Of a DNA stretch of 64,000 nt, positions 9,619 through 19,106 are shown in pieces. Under the pieces are notes generated by a model. That model did no database searches. It saw nothing but the letters and a program-made list of their open reading frames with translations, and was not told where the DNA came from. The stretch comes from Enterococcus faecalis (GTDB taxonomy: Bacteria; Bacillota; Bacilli; Lactobacillales; Enterococcaceae): positions 532,501 through 596,500 of the forward strand of contig NZ_CP118962.1 of NCBI RefSeq assembly GCF_029024925.1, in the 5' to 3' direction. A program made the translations under genes and the position numbers. Position 1 is the stretch's first letter; each line of letters begins with the position of its first letter.

Positions 9619-11193
9619 ATGACGATCAATCAAAAAGAAGCAGTCGATAGTCGCCGTACGTTTGCGATTATTTCCCATCCGGATGCTGGGAAAACAACGA
9701 TTACTGAACAATTATTATTATTTGGGGGCGCCATCCGCCAAGCTGGAACAGTCAAAGGGAAAAAAACAGGGAACTTTGCCAAATCTGACTGGATGGAAAT
9801 TGAAAAACAACGGGGAATTTCGGTAACGAGTTCTGTGATGCAATTTGACTATCAAGACAAACGGATTAATATCTTGGACACCCCAGGGCATGAGGATTTC
9901 TCAGAGGATACGTATCGGACCTTAATGGCCGTGGATAGTGCTGTGATGGTTATTGACAGTGCCAAAGGGATTGAAGCACAAACGAAAAAACTTTTCCAAG
10001 TTGTTAAAAAACGTGGTATTCCAATTTTTACTTTTATTAACAAATTGGACCGTGACGGACGGGAACCATTGGAACTTTTAGAAGAATTGGAAGAACTATT
10101 GGATATTGAATCTTATCCAATGAACTGGCCAATTGGTATGGGAAAAGGCCTAGAAGGTCTATACGATATTTATAATGAACGTGTGGAATTATATCGTCCA
10201 GAAAATAATGGCGGGGAGCGTTTTATTCCTTTAAAAGATGGCGATATCCCAAGCGATTTACCATTGCACAATAACAGCGTTTATCAACAAGTGTTGGAAG
10301 ATGTTGAGTTATTGGTAGAAGCAGGCGATGAATTTAGCGAGGAAAAAATCGCTCGTGGTGATCAAACGCCAGTCTTCTTCGGTTCTGCTTTGACAAACTT
10401 TGGGGTTCAAACATTTTTAGAAACCTTCTTACAATTTGCGCCTGCGCCACATGCGCATAAAACAGAAGAAGGTGGCGAAGTAAGTCCTTATGAAAAAGAA
10501 TTTTCAGGCTTTGTCTTTAAAATTCAAGCGAATATGAACCCAGCCCATCGTGATCGAATTGCCTTTGTTCGAATTTGTTCAGGTGTTTTTGAAAGAGGCA
10601 TGGACGTGACCTTAGGTAGAACAGGTAAAAAAGTCAAATTAAGTAACGTGACACAATTTATGGCGGATGCCCGCGAAAACGTCACAGAAGCTGTTGCAGG
10701 CGATATTATCGGTGTGTACGACACAGGAAATTACCAAATTGGCGATACTTTGTATGAAGGGAAAATGAATGTTCAATACGAAGAGTTGCCGTCATTTACC
10801 CCTGAATTATTCATGAAAGTGACTGCCAAAAACGTAATGAAACAAAAATCTTTCCATAAAGGAATTTACCAACTGGTTCAAGAAGGAGCCATTCAATTAT
10901 ATAAAACATATTTAACAGAAGAATATATCATTGGCGCCGTAGGTCAATTGCAGTTTGAAGTTTTCCAATACCGAATGTCCAATGAATACAATGCTGAAGT
11001 AGTAATGACGCCAATGGGTTCTAAAATTGCCCGCTGGATTAATCCAGAAGATTTAGATGAACGCATGAGCTCTAGCCGAAACATTTTGGCACGGGACCGT
11101 TTCGACCAACCATTGTTCTTATTTGAAAACCAATTTGCGGAACGCTGGTTTGCAGATAAATATCCAGATGTTGAACTGAAAAGTTTGATGTAA
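9619..11193 (+). CDS. prfC: Peptide chain release factor 3 (RF3)
   Basis: A 524-aa translational GTPase that recycles RF1/RF2 from the ribosome after peptide release. The GTPase motifs are all visible: G1 [10 protein letters not shown]3 DTPGHEDF and G4 NKLD. Domain II and the RF3 C-terminal domain follow ([10 protein letters not shown] and [13 protein letters not shown] at the end). Full family length. The ATG at 9619 has AAGGAGA six bases upstream. The gene is flanked by terminators on both sides, so it is probably transcribed alone. Confidence 0.96.
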   Translation: MTINQKEAVDSRRTFAIISHPDAGKTTITEQLLLFGGAIRQAGTVKGKKTGNFAKSDWMEIEKQRGISVTSSVMQFDYQDKRINILDTPGHEDFSEDTYRTLMAVDSAVMVIDSAKGIEAQTKKLFQVVKKRGIPIFTFINKLDRDGREPLELLEELEELLDIESYPMNWPIGMGKGLEGLYDIYNERVELYRPENNGGERFIPLKDGDIPSDLPLHNNSVYQQVLEDVELLVEAGDEFSEEKIARGDQTPVFFGSALTNFGVQTFLETFLQFAPAPHAHKTEEGGEVSPYEKEFSGFVFKIQANMNPAHRDRIAFVRICSGVFERGMDVTLGRTGKKVKLSNVTQFMADARENVTEAVAGDIIGVYDTGNYQIGDTLYEGKMNVQYEELPSFTPELFMKVTAKNVMKQKSFHKGIYQLVQEGAIQLYKTYLTEEYIIGAVGQLQFEVFQYRMSNEYNAEVVMTPMGSKIARWINPEDLDERMSSSRNILARDRFDQPLFLFENQFAERWFADKYPDVELKSLM

Positions 11194-11236
11194 AATTAAT
11201 TTGTAATCAATCAGTAGCTGAATCTTTAGAAGATTG

Positions 11237-11282
11237 AAGCTCGGCGCAATCATTCTCAAGATGATTGCGCTGAGCTTTTCTT
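11237..11282 (+). terminator. Terminator after prfC
   Basis: A 17-bp stem with one G-T wobble (11237-11253 with 11261-11277) is followed by TTTTC. Confidence 0.85.
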
Positions 11283-11366
11283 GTTATAAGGTATTAAAGC
11301 AGGCGTGATTGTTTTTTTGAGATAGAATACTTACTATAACGAACCTATCAAGGAGTGGACAAGAAC

Positions 11367-11810
11367 ATGAATTTTTATGGCATCGAGTATTTAAAAAGCC
11401 AATCTAATTTAAATGATTACTTAAAGTATTTTTTTATTTTTGCTTTGTTAATCGGGCTAGTCATTGTGTTTAGTTTTTATGTGCGACATCAAATTCAAAC
11501 GAAATATCGTGAATTAAGTATTATTATTTTTTTATCATTATTATTTGTTTTAGGGGTTCAATATTCCAATTATCAACTGAACCAAAATCAGCATTCACAA
11601 TCTTCACAAATGGTACATTTTGTCGAACAAGTGGCACAGGAAAAAAAGGTTTCTCCAGAAAAAGTTTATGTCAATGGTACACAATTGGCTGACGGAACCA
11701 TAGTTAAAATTGACGAAGTCTTTTATAAAATGAGTTTAAGTACGGATCAGCAGTCTTATACATTACAAGAAACGTATTTATTAACACCAACGATTGAAAT
11801 CATAAAGTAA
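11367..11810 (+). CDS. DUF3290 membrane protein
   Basis: A 147-aa protein with two N-terminal transmembrane helices (about residues 20-45 and 53-68) and a small C-terminal domain, matching DUF3290. Its function is unknown. In Listeria and enterococci I recall this family being paired with a DUF421 gene, as here (15-bp gap). The ATG at 11367 is chosen; an in-frame GTG at 11355 overlaps the AGGAG ribosome binding site. First gene of a likely three-gene operon. Confidence 0.8.
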   Translation: MNFYGIEYLKSQSNLNDYLKYFFIFALLIGLVIVFSFYVRHQIQTKYRELSIIIFLSLLFVLGVQYSNYQLNQNQHSQSSQMVHFVEQVAQEKKVSPEKVYVNGTQLADGTIVKIDEVFYKMSLSTDQQSYTLQETYLLTPTIEIIK

Positions 11811-11825
11811 AGTGAGGGAAATTTA

Positions 11826-12473
11826 ATGCAGTTTTATAGTCCAATTATTATTAAATTTGCTTTAGGTATTATTTGTTTAATTGTCCAAATTAATTTGATG
11901 GGAAAAGGCAATTTGGCGCCCACATCGGCTATGGACCAAGTGCAAAACTATGTATTGGGGGGCATTATTGGTGGTGTTATTTATAATGATTCAATTACGG
12001 TGCTCCAATTTGTATTAGTGTTAATTTTGTGGACATTATTAGTCTTAATTTTAAAATTTGCAAAAGAACACAATCGCTATGTGAAGCAAATTGTGGATGG
12101 TAAACCCATTACTTTAATCAAGGATGGACAGGTTGTGGTGAAGGAATGTTTGAAAAATGGTATTTCTGCAAATGATCTAATGTTTAAATTACGAGCAAAT
12201 GGTATTTATGAAGTCCAGCTTGTTAAACGGGCGGTTTTAGAACAAAATGGTCAATTAACAATCGTCGAATATGGCGATGAAAGTATTCGTTATCCGATTA
12301 TTGTGGACGGTCAAGCCAACATGGATGTCCTAGAGTTAATCAAAAAAGATGAGCACTGGCTATTAACGCAAATCCAAGAACAAGGATTCCAAAGATTACA
12401 GGAAATCTATTTAGGTGAGTATTTATCTGGACAGTTAAGTTTATCGCCGTATGAAGAAAAAACGATTTCTTAG
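11826..12473 (+). CDS. DUF421 (YetF-like) membrane protein
   Basis: A 215-aa protein with three N-terminal transmembrane helices and a cytoplasmic C-terminal domain (about residues 85-205) of the DUF421/YetF family. Typical segments are GKPITLIKDGQVVVKECLKN and NDLMFKLRANGIYEVQLVKRAVLEQNG, the latter read in parts along residues 115-140. Bacillus relatives act in spore or membrane physiology, but their biochemical role is unclear. It follows the DUF3290 gene and precedes an FMN-binding-type lipoprotein gene with no terminator between. Confidence 0.85.
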   Translation: MQFYSPIIIKFALGIICLIVQINLMGKGNLAPTSAMDQVQNYVLGGIIGGVIYNDSITVLQFVLVLILWTLLVLILKFAKEHNRYVKQIVDGKPITLIKDGQVVVKECLKNGISANDLMFKLRANGIYEVQLVKRAVLEQNGQLTIVEYGDESIRYPIIVDGQANMDVLELIKKDEHWLLTQIQEQGFQRLQEIYLGEYLSGQLSLSPYEEKTIS

Positions 12474-12539
12474 CTATACTTTTCATTCTACTTATATTAA
12501 AATTAAATGGTAATTCAATGAGTTTTAAAAGGAGGAAAA

Positions 12540-13610
12540 ATGAAAACTAAAAAGATAGTTGTCGGGTTATTTTGTTCAATGATTATTTTAATGGGGTGCC
12601 AACCAGATCAACGAACTGAAAAAATGAAAGAAAGTACTGAATCAGAAGCAGTCCAAGTAACGAGTGGTGCCTCGGCAGCTACTAATGCCACTTCTGTAAA
12701 GCAGGAGGAGCAGACAAACACGAATGATCAACCGAAGGAGAGTGCTGCCAAAGTGAGTTATGAGCGTAATGGACATACCTTTGAAGTTGATGCTGTTTCT
12801 GGCGCTACAGTAGAAGCTAATAATGGACAATCAGGAATTAGTCCAGAAGAAAAAGCCCAGAAGATGTATTGGTCAGGTCGTCCAGAAATCGGAGAAGTTC
12901 AAGGGGATTATTATCATCATGAAGTCGTGTTTGATGGCGGCTATACGGCTTTAATTGATGTCGTTGTTAAGGATCAACAAATTCAGTTAGTGGAATTTGA
13001 TGAACGTGGACCTAAAAACTATTATTCTGAAGAATGGGCAGGAGTGACAAAACGTTTATCCGGCTATGCAAATTTTCAAGCGAACAACGCCCGAACTGAT
13101 CAATCGTTAGTGACCGTTGTTAATACGATGACTTTTCTAGAAAATCAAATGGTTGCTGAAAATCGCCTAGATGGCGCATTCCAGACAGCCAAAGGTCAAT
13201 CCAATAGCGCTAATAATGGCTATCTTCCTGCTGCTAGGGCTTTAGCCAAGGAAATCAAAGAACCTTCAAAAGAACATTATACAAGTCTAACAGAAGATTT
13301 TGGGAAGGGGATTTCTGGACGTTTAACTGTTATTACGTTAAAAGATTCAGGGAAAATAACCGATCTTCGTTATGATGAATATTTTGCAGATACAGAAGAA
13401 GAGATTAAAGACGCAAAACTGAAGGCTTATTCTCGCCAATCAAAATATTTTTCTAAAGATTATGCTCAAAAATCGGGGGAAAATTTCAAAAAAGAAGTAG
13501 ATGACTTAAGAAAAAAAGCAATCGAGGAAAATAAATTAGTCAGTCCGACAAATGAGGAAGCCTGGTCGGAAAATTATCAAAGGCTTGTAAAAAAAATAAC
13601 GTCACAATAA
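12540..13610 (+). CDS. FMN-binding-domain-like surface lipoprotein
   Basis: A 356-aa predicted lipoprotein. The signal peptide ends in the lipobox LMGC with the lipidated Cys at residue 20, followed by a Ser/Thr/Glu-rich linker (about 21-75). DAVSGAT at residues 84-90 fits the sequon that ApbE flavinylates in FMN_bind proteins. Two FMN_bind-like repeats follow (about 105-200 and 240-330), and neither shows its own sequon. Related lipoproteins are extracellular electron carriers in Listeria (PplA), and some enterococcal relatives release sex-pheromone peptides from their signal peptide. Role here is inferred from family only. Confidence 0.75.
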   Translation: MKTKKIVVGLFCSMIILMGCQPDQRTEKMKESTESEAVQVTSGASAATNATSVKQEEQTNTNDQPKESAAKVSYERNGHTFEVDAVSGATVEANNGQSGISPEEKAQKMYWSGRPEIGEVQGDYYHHEVVFDGGYTALIDVVVKDQQIQLVEFDERGPKNYYSEEWAGVTKRLSGYANFQANNARTDQSLVTVVNTMTFLENQMVAENRLDGAFQTAKGQSNSANNGYLPAARALAKEIKEPSKEHYTSLTEDFGKGISGRLTVITLKDSGKITDLRYDEYFADTEEEIKDAKLKAYSRQSKYFSKDYAQKSGENFKKEVDDLRKKAIEENKLVSPTNEEAWSENYQRLVKKITSQ

Positions 13611-13616
13611 ATTAAA

Positions 13617-13652
13617 AAAACTGCCAAAGTGGGGAAACTTCGGCAGTTTTTT
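13617..13652. terminator. Bidirectional terminator between lipoprotein and DUF1827 genes
   Basis: An imperfect stem with arms ACTGCC and GGCAGT plus AAGT/AACTT pairing is flanked by an A-run (left) and eight Ts (right). It lies between convergent genes. Confidence 0.82.
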
Positions 13653-13967
13653 TTAGTTTTCCATGAGGGAAACTTTTAATGGAACAGACACTTCGGTCAC
13701 ATGGTTTAACTCAATGATAGAAATTTCATCTGGGTCATAAGCCTCTTTAGGTAATCGTTTTAACAGTTTTGCTAAAATTTCTTTTACTTCTGTCGGACGA
13801 ATGCGACGATTTTTATTCATAATCAGAACTTCCACATGGTGAGCTGCTTCTGAATAGACAGCGGTCGTGTTTCCTGCTGAGTAGACTTTTACAAAGTAAG
13901 CATCCGTGTTTTCCAATTGTTTATTTACTAATTGTTTGTAGCTATTGGTCACATTCACTAATTTCAT
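13653..13967 (-). CDS. DUF1827 family protein
   Basis: A 104-aa soluble protein matching DUF1827, a small family of unknown function in lactic acid bacteria. It starts MKLVNVTNSYKQLVNKQLENT and has a basic centre (MNKNRRIRPTEVKEILAKLLKRLP). A GAGGTGAT ribosome binding site lies three bases before ATG. It is downstream of clpE on the same strand, but a strong hairpin at 14117 separates them, so it probably has its own promoter (TATAAT-like boxes lie within 110 bp upstream). Confidence 0.82.
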   Translation of the reverse strand: MKLVNVTNSYKQLVNKQLENTDAYFVKVYSAGNTTAVYSEAAHHVEVLIMNKNRRIRPTEVKEILAKLLKRLPKEAYDPDEISIIELNHVTEVSVPLKVSLMEN

Positions 13968-14116
13968 TTTATCACCTCATTATAGTTGTGTGCTGCAAAA
14001 GAGCGTTTCCAATTATGTACAGGAGTTCCAGATTGAATTTTTTCTATGAGGAACAAGTATACGAATATCTTTCTTCTATTATAGTTTTTTTTGATGAAAA
14101 TAAAAAGTGAAAAGCA

Positions 14117-14160
14117 TAAAAAAATCCGCACGCATTGTTATTAATGCGTGCGGATTTTTG
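14117..14160 (-). terminator. Terminator after clpE
   Basis: A 16-bp stem (14121-14136 with 14143-14158) with A/T flanks on both sides ends the reverse-strand clpE transcript. Confidence 0.87.
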
Positions 14161-14161
14161 A

Positions 14162-16402
14162 TTATTCTGCTTGGTCAGATGTTGAAGTTTCTGTTTTAGT
14201 CACTTCTTGTGCGCCAGTTACGATAATTTTACCTTCGTTATCTAACGCTGCGACTAATTGATGATTTTCAGGATGATCTAGATAGTATTCAGCAATGCCG
14301 TCTTCAATTTGTTCTTGAATTGTTCGACGTAAAGGACGAGCGCCCATTGCAGGATCATAACCTAAATCAACGAGTTTCTCTTTGACTTCTGTTGGAACCT
14401 CAATGTGTAATTTTTGTTTAGCTAATAAGCCATTTACTTCTTCTAACATCAAGCTAACAATGTTCATCAGGTTTTCTTTGCTTAATGCTTTGAATTCGAT
14501 AATACCATCGAAACGGTTAAGGAATTCGGGGGTGAAGAAGTTGTTCAATTGACCTAAAACGGATTTAGTCACACCTTCACGGGCAGCACCGAAGCCAACG
14601 TTGGCTTCCACAGCTCCTGTTCCAGCATTACTTGTCATGATAATGATGGTGTCTTTAAAGCTGACTGTACGACCTTGTGCATCTGTTAAACGACCATCGT
14701 CGAGAATTTGTAAAAACATGTGTAAAACATCAGGATGCGCTTTTTCAATTTCATCCAATAAAATTAAACTATAAGGATTACGACGGACTTTTTCTGTGAG
14801 TTGTCCAGCTTCGTCATACCCAACATAGCCTGGAGGAGAACCAATCAGTTTAGAAACACTGTGTTTTTCCATATACTCACTCATATCAAAACGAACCATC
14901 GAATCTTCTGAACCGAATAGCTCAAAAGCTAATTGTTTTGCTAATTCTGTTTTACCAACGCCTGTTGGCCCTACAAATAAGAAGGAACCAATTGGGCGGT
15001 TTTGTTTGCCTAGGCCTACACGATTGCGACGAATCGCTTTAGCTACTTTATCGACGGCATCATCTTGTCCGACAACATGAGCTTTTAAGTCAACAGCTAA
15101 ATTTTTCAATTGGGTTTGTTCTTTTTCTTTTAAGTCACCGACAGGAATGCCAGTTTTTTGTTCCACAATGGCTTCAATATCTTTTTCAGTGATGACGGGT
15201 GTTTCTTCATCGCTGATTTGTTTTTCTTTCATTGCTTGTAATTTATTGATTTGATCACGATAATAAGCCGCTTTTTCAAAATCTTCTTCTGCGGAAGCTT
15301 GTTGTTTTTGTTGTTCCGCTTCTGCTAATTTTTTATCAATTGTTTTTGGATCGACGAGTTGGATAGTTAGATTCATTTTTGAACCAGATTCATCTAACAA
15401 GTCAATCGCTTTATCTGGTAAAAAGCGATCTTGAATGTAACGATTGGATAAGTTTGCTGCTGCGTTAATCGCTTCATCTGTATATTTAACATGATGATAA
15501 TCTTCATAACGTTTTTGCAAACCATGTAAAATCGTTATGGTTTCGGCAACGGTTGGCTCATCTACTTGGACTGGTTGCATCCGACGTTCTAAGGCAGCAT
15601 CTTTTTCAATAATACGGTACTCATTTAAAGTTGTGGCACCGACTAATTGTAATTCACCACGTGCTAAGGCTGGTTTTAAAATATTGCCAGCATCCATGTT
15701 GCCATCACCAGCAGCACCAGCACCCACAATTTCATGGACTTCATCAATAAATAAAATGACATTTTCAGCTTCAGTGATTTCTTCAATCAATTTTTGCATC
15801 CGTTCTTCAAATTGTCCGCGAATACCAGTTCCTTGAACAAGTGAAACCACATCTAAACGAATGACTTCTTTGTCCAATAATTTTTGGGGCACATCGCCAT
15901 CGACAATTTTTTGGGCTAAACCTTCGACAACGGCTGTTTTACCAACACCTGGTTCACCGATTAAAACGGGGTTGTTTTTTGTACGGCGATTTAAGATTTC
16001 AATGACACGCTTAATTTCTTGGTCACGTCCTACCACAGGATCGATATCTCCTTGGCGTGCCGCTTCGGTGATGTTAATCCCATACTCGCCTAGTAAACCT
16101 TGACCAGCGCCAGCGCCTCCGCGAGGGGGTTGACCTCCATTACCACCATCACCAAATTGAGTGGGTGGTGTTTGTTGTTCATAAGGATTACCTTGTTGCA
16201 TTTGGCGAGAAAGAGAACGATATAAATCGTCTAAACTCCCAAAGCCAAAAGGGTCTTGTCCCATATTTTGAGGGGAATTATTTGCTTGATTTTTTAATTT
16301 TTGATAGCAGCTTTGGCAATAGTCCAGTTGTTTTCTTTGACCATTCACATTTGCATATAAATGAATTGTTGCTTCATTTTGTTGACAATTTTGACAAATC
16401 AT
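14162..16402 (-). CDS. clpE: Clp protease ATP-binding subunit ClpE
   Basis: A 746-aa AAA+ unfoldase that works with ClpP in heat-stress proteolysis. An N-terminal zinc finger (CQNC and CQSC pairs, residues 3-33) is the ClpE hallmark. It is followed by two AAA domains with Walker A motifs GEPGVGKT and GPTGVGKT, and an interdomain UVR-type coiled coil ([16 protein letters not shown]). A Gly-rich linker follows the zinc finger. I place the start at the ATG at 16402 rather than the GTG at 16414, which nearly abuts the AAAGGA ribosome binding site. A CtsR operator lies about 140 bases upstream. Confidence 0.95.
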   Translation of the reverse strand: MICQNCQQNEATIHLYANVNGQRKQLDYCQSCYQKLKNQANNSPQNMGQDPFGFGSLDDLYRSLSRQMQQGNPYEQQTPPTQFGDGGNGGQPPRGGAGAGQGLLGEYGINITEAARQGDIDPVVGRDQEIKRVIEILNRRTKNNPVLIGEPGVGKTAVVEGLAQKIVDGDVPQKLLDKEVIRLDVVSLVQGTGIRGQFEERMQKLIEEITEAENVILFIDEVHEIVGAGAAGDGNMDAGNILKPALARGELQLVGATTLNEYRIIEKDAALERRMQPVQVDEPTVAETITILHGLQKRYEDYHHVKYTDEAINAAANLSNRYIQDRFLPDKAIDLLDESGSKMNLTIQLVDPKTIDKKLAEAEQQKQQASAEEDFEKAAYYRDQINKLQAMKEKQISDEETPVITEKDIEAIVEQKTGIPVGDLKEKEQTQLKNLAVDLKAHVVGQDDAVDKVAKAIRRNRVGLGKQNRPIGSFLFVGPTGVGKTELAKQLAFELFGSEDSMVRFDMSEYMEKHSVSKLIGSPPGYVGYDEAGQLTEKVRRNPYSLILLDEIEKAHPDVLHMFLQILDDGRLTDAQGRTVSFKDTIIIMTSNAGTGAVEANVGFGAAREGVTKSVLGQLNNFFTPEFLNRFDGIIEFKALSKENLMNIVSLMLEEVNGLLAKQKLHIEVPTEVKEKLVDLGYDPAMGARPLRRTIQEQIEDGIAEYYLDHPENHQLVAALDNEGKIIVTGAQEVTKTETSTSDQAE

Positions 16403-16430
16403 TGAATGAAACACATCCTTTCAAAATAAC

Positions 16431-16490
16431 TGAGGCCAGAAAAATAGCTGTTTGCTCTATTATTTCTAGTAAACAGACCATTTTTCCTCA
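16431..16490 (-). other. Long imperfect hairpin in the clpE 5' leader
   Basis: Three nested complementary blocks pair across 60 bases: TGAGG/CCTCA at the base, AAAAAT/ATTTTT, and CTGTTT/AAACAG near a 17-base loop. It ends nine bases before the clpE ribosome binding site and has no U-run, so it is not a simple terminator. Confidence 0.5.
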
Positions 16491-16539
16491 AACCAGCCAA
16501 GTACTAGATAGCAAGAATAAATTCTGTCTATAAAATCAC

Positions 16540-16555
16540 TTGACCATTTTTGACC
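16540..16555 (-). promoter_or_regulatory. CtsR operator of clpE
   Basis: On the reverse strand the bases read GGTCAAAAATGGTCAA, which fits the CtsR heptad direct repeat GGTCAAA-NNN-GGTCAAA except for the last A. CtsR represses clp genes and is inactivated by heat. The site lies in the clpE promoter region. Confidence 0.85.
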
Positions 16556-16703
16556 TTTGAGGTTATTATAGCATTTTTTGTAAGAGAATCAAGTAAAAGA
16601 CCTTGTTTAAAAAAAGGCAAAGATTCGATTTTTTTACAGACAATTGCGCCATTTTCAAGTAAACTATAAGAGTTGATATTTAAGAGAAAGAGTGGTGAAA
16701 TCA

Positions 16704-16895
16704 ATGGCTGAAAATCCTTTTGTAGAAAAAATTGCTTCATTAAAAGCTGGAGAAATCTCTGAATTAATCGTGGAGCAAAATGAATTTTTCCAATTTCGTG
16801 ATGCTTGGATTTCTTTGCCTGACCGCGCGGAAATTGTTGGAGAAGCGGGGTTAAATGGACGAATCATTTATCGTTACCAAAAAGAGGAAGAATAG
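16704..16895 (+). CDS. Small conserved hypothetical protein (63 aa)
   Basis: A 63-aa acidic protein without membrane segments, starting MAENPFVEKIASLKAGEISE. It is preceded by in-frame GTG codons at 16692 and 16695; the ATG at 16704 is preferred, with a weak purine-rich ribosome binding site. I do not recognise a characterised family. It lies between clpE (divergent) and ptsH (170 bp downstream, with its own promoter). Even codon use and a clean start and stop support it as a real gene. Confidence 0.65.
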   Translation: MAENPFVEKIASLKAGEISELIVEQNEFFQFRDAWISLPDRAEIVGEAGLNGRIIYRYQKEEE

Positions 16896-16931
16896 TCAGT
16901 GCAAAACATCACGAAATTTAAGCAAAAAGTG

Positions 16932-16960
16932 TTGTGTAAGATAGAAAAAAATGGTAATCT
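16932..16960 (+). promoter_or_regulatory. Promoter of ptsHI
   Basis: TTGTGT (16932-16937) and TAATCT (16955-16960) are spaced by 17 bp. This leaves a leader of about 100 bases before ptsH. Confidence 0.55.
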
Positions 16961-17065
16961 TAGAAACTGAAAGGGTCTTTTTTCGAGTAGACGTTTGATT
17001 TTAGCGTATCAAGAAAGGAAAACCCTAACATAAAAATTTTTTATTTACGAAGGAGACCGATTTAT

Positions 17066-17332
17066 ATGGAAAAGAAAGAATTTCACATTGTAGCAGAAAC
17101 AGGAATTCACGCACGTCCAGCTACTTTATTAGTACAAACTGCAAGCAAATTTAACTCAGATATTAACTTAGAATACAAAGGTAAATCTGTTAACTTAAAA
17201 TCAATCATGGGCGTTATGTCTTTAGGCGTTGGTCAAGGTTCTGACGTAACAATCACTGTTGATGGTGCTGACGAAGCTGAAGGAATGGCAGCAATCGTTG
17301 AAACATTACAAAAAGAAGGATTGGCTGAATAA
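17066..17332 (+). CDS. ptsH: Phosphocarrier protein HPr
   Basis: The 88-aa general PTS phosphocarrier. His15 in [10 protein letters not shown] accepts phosphate from enzyme I. Ser46 in the [10 protein letters not shown] segment is the HPr kinase site used for CcpA-dependent catabolite control. The AAGGAG ribosome binding site is strong. The stop codon overlaps the ptsI start (TAATG), so the two are co-translated. Length is standard. Confidence 0.98.
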   Translation: MEKKEFHIVAETGIHARPATLLVQTASKFNSDINLEYKGKSVNLKSIMGVMSLGVGQGSDVTITVDGADEAEGMAAIVETLQKEGLAE

Positions 17333-19059
17333 TGTCTGAGATGCTAAAAGGGATTGCCGCAAGTGATGGCGTTGCTGTTGCTAAAGCTTACCTGCTAGTT
17401 CAACCTGACTTGTCTTTCAACAAAACTTCCGTAGAAGATACTGATGCAGAAGCAACTCGCTTAGACGATGCTTTAGCAAAATCTACTGAAGAGTTGCAAG
17501 CAATTCGCGACAAAGCAGCTCAAAGCCTTGGTGAAGCAGAAGCGCAAGTTTTCGATGCTCATTTAATGGTTTTATCTGACCCAGAAATGGTTGGTCAAAT
17601 CAAACAAAATATCCAAGACAACAAAGTCAATGCAGAAGCTGCCTTGAAAGAAGTTACGGATATGTATATTGGTATGTTTGAAGCAATGGACGACAATGCT
17701 TACATGCAAGAGCGTGCAGCAGATATTCGTGACGTTGCCAAACGTATCTTAGCACATTTATTAGGTGTGACTCTTCCAAATCCTTCAATGATTAACGAAG
17801 AAGTAATCGTGGTTGCCCATGACTTAACACCTAGTGATACTGCACAATTAGACCGTACGTATGTTAAAGCCTTTGTTACAGACATCGGCGGACGTACTTC
17901 TCACTCAGCAATCATGGCTCGTTCGTTAGAAATCCCTGCAATCGTTGGTACAAAAGAAATTACTGACAAAGTAAAAGCAGGCGATATTTTAGCAGTGAAC
18001 GGAATCATTGGGGATGTTATTATTGACCCAACAGATGCTGAAAAATCTGAATTTGAAGCAGAAGCAAAAGCTTATGCAGATCAAAAAGCAGAATGGGATA
18101 AACTAAAAAATGCAGAAACAGTGACAGCTGACGGCAAACATGTTGAGTTAGCTGCAAACATTGGTACACCAAAAGATTTAGAAGGCGTACACAAAAACGG
18201 CGGCGAAGCTGTTGGTTTATATCGTACAGAATTCTTATACATGGATTCATCTGACTTTCCAACTGAAGAGGACCAATACCAAGCGTATAAAGCAGTTCTT
18301 GAAGGAATGGAAGGAAAACCAGTTGTGGTTCGTACAATGGATATTGGTGGGGACAAAGAGCTTCCTTACCTAACATTACCACACGAAATGAACCCATTCT
18401 TAGGTTACCGTGCATTACGTATTAGCTTATCAGAACTAGGTGACGGCATGTTCCGTACACAAATGCGTGCATTATTACGTGCGTCTGTTCATGGTAACTT
18501 ACGTATCATGTTCCCAATGGTTGCTACTTTGAAAGAATTTAGAGCAGCGAAAGCAATCTTTGAAGACGAAAAACAAAAATTAGTCAACGAAGGTGTTGAA
18601 GTTTCAAACGATATCCAAGTAGGTATTATGATTGAAATTCCAGCAGCTGCCGTATTAGCTGATAAATTTGCCAAAGAAGTAGACTTCTTTAGTGTTGGAA
18701 CCAACGACTTAATCCAATACACAATGGCGGCAGACCGTATGAACGAACGCGTTTCTTACTTATACCAACCATACAACCCATCAATCTTACGTTTAATTAA
18801 AAATGTAATTGATGCAGCACACGCTGAAGGTAAATGGGCTGGTATGTGTGGTGAAATGGCGGGCGATCAAACAGCTGTTCCATTACTATTGGGTATGGGC
18901 TTAGATGAGTTCTCAATGAGTGCTACATCTATCCTTAAAACACGTAGCTTGATGAAACGTCTAGACACAACTAAAATGGCTGAACTTGCTGACCGCGCAT
19001 TAAAAGAATGCGACACGATGGAAGAAGTCGTTGCATTAGTTGAAGAATATACAAAATAA
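17332..19059 (+). CDS. ptsI: PTS enzyme I (phosphoenolpyruvate-protein phosphotransferase)
   Basis: A 575-aa soluble enzyme that passes phosphate from PEP to HPr. The phospho-histidine is in [13 protein letters not shown]; the PEP-binding C-terminal domain holds [27 protein letters not shown] and the active-site cysteine in MCGEMAGD. Full length and typical of Firmicutes. It serves both fructose-family PTS systems in this window and all others in the cell. A palindromic terminator follows at once. Confidence 0.98.
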   Translation: MSEMLKGIAASDGVAVAKAYLLVQPDLSFNKTSVEDTDAEATRLDDALAKSTEELQAIRDKAAQSLGEAEAQVFDAHLMVLSDPEMVGQIKQNIQDNKVNAEAALKEVTDMYIGMFEAMDDNAYMQERAADIRDVAKRILAHLLGVTLPNPSMINEEVIVVAHDLTPSDTAQLDRTYVKAFVTDIGGRTSHSAIMARSLEIPAIVGTKEITDKVKAGDILAVNGIIGDVIIDPTDAEKSEFEAEAKAYADQKAEWDKLKNAETVTADGKHVELAANIGTPKDLEGVHKNGGEAVGLYRTEFLYMDSSDFPTEEDQYQAYKAVLEGMEGKPVVVRTMDIGGDKELPYLTLPHEMNPFLGYRALRISLSELGDGMFRTQMRALLRASVHGNLRIMFPMVATLKEFRAAKAIFEDEKQKLVNEGVEVSNDIQVGIMIEIPAAAVLADKFAKEVDFFSVGTNDLIQYTMAADRMNERVSYLYQPYNPSILRLIKNVIDAAHAEGKWAGMCGEMAGDQTAVPLLLGMGLDEFSMSATSILKTRSLMKRLDTTKMAELADRALKECDTMEEVVALVEEYTK

Positions 19060-19072
19060 TTAAGTGATTATG

Positions 19073-19106
19073 AAAGCACATCGACAATTGTCGATGTGCT
19101 TTTTTA
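19073..19106 (+). terminator. Terminator after ptsI
   Basis: A perfect 26-base palindrome (19075-19100) is followed by six Ts. The T-run overlaps the stop of the convergent surface-protein gene. Confidence 0.88.

Noticed and set aside
15537-16103. Forward frames of 80-99 codons antisense to clpE
   Set aside because: They lie entirely opposite a full-length, well-conserved clpE frame and have no ribosome binding sites or family resemblance.
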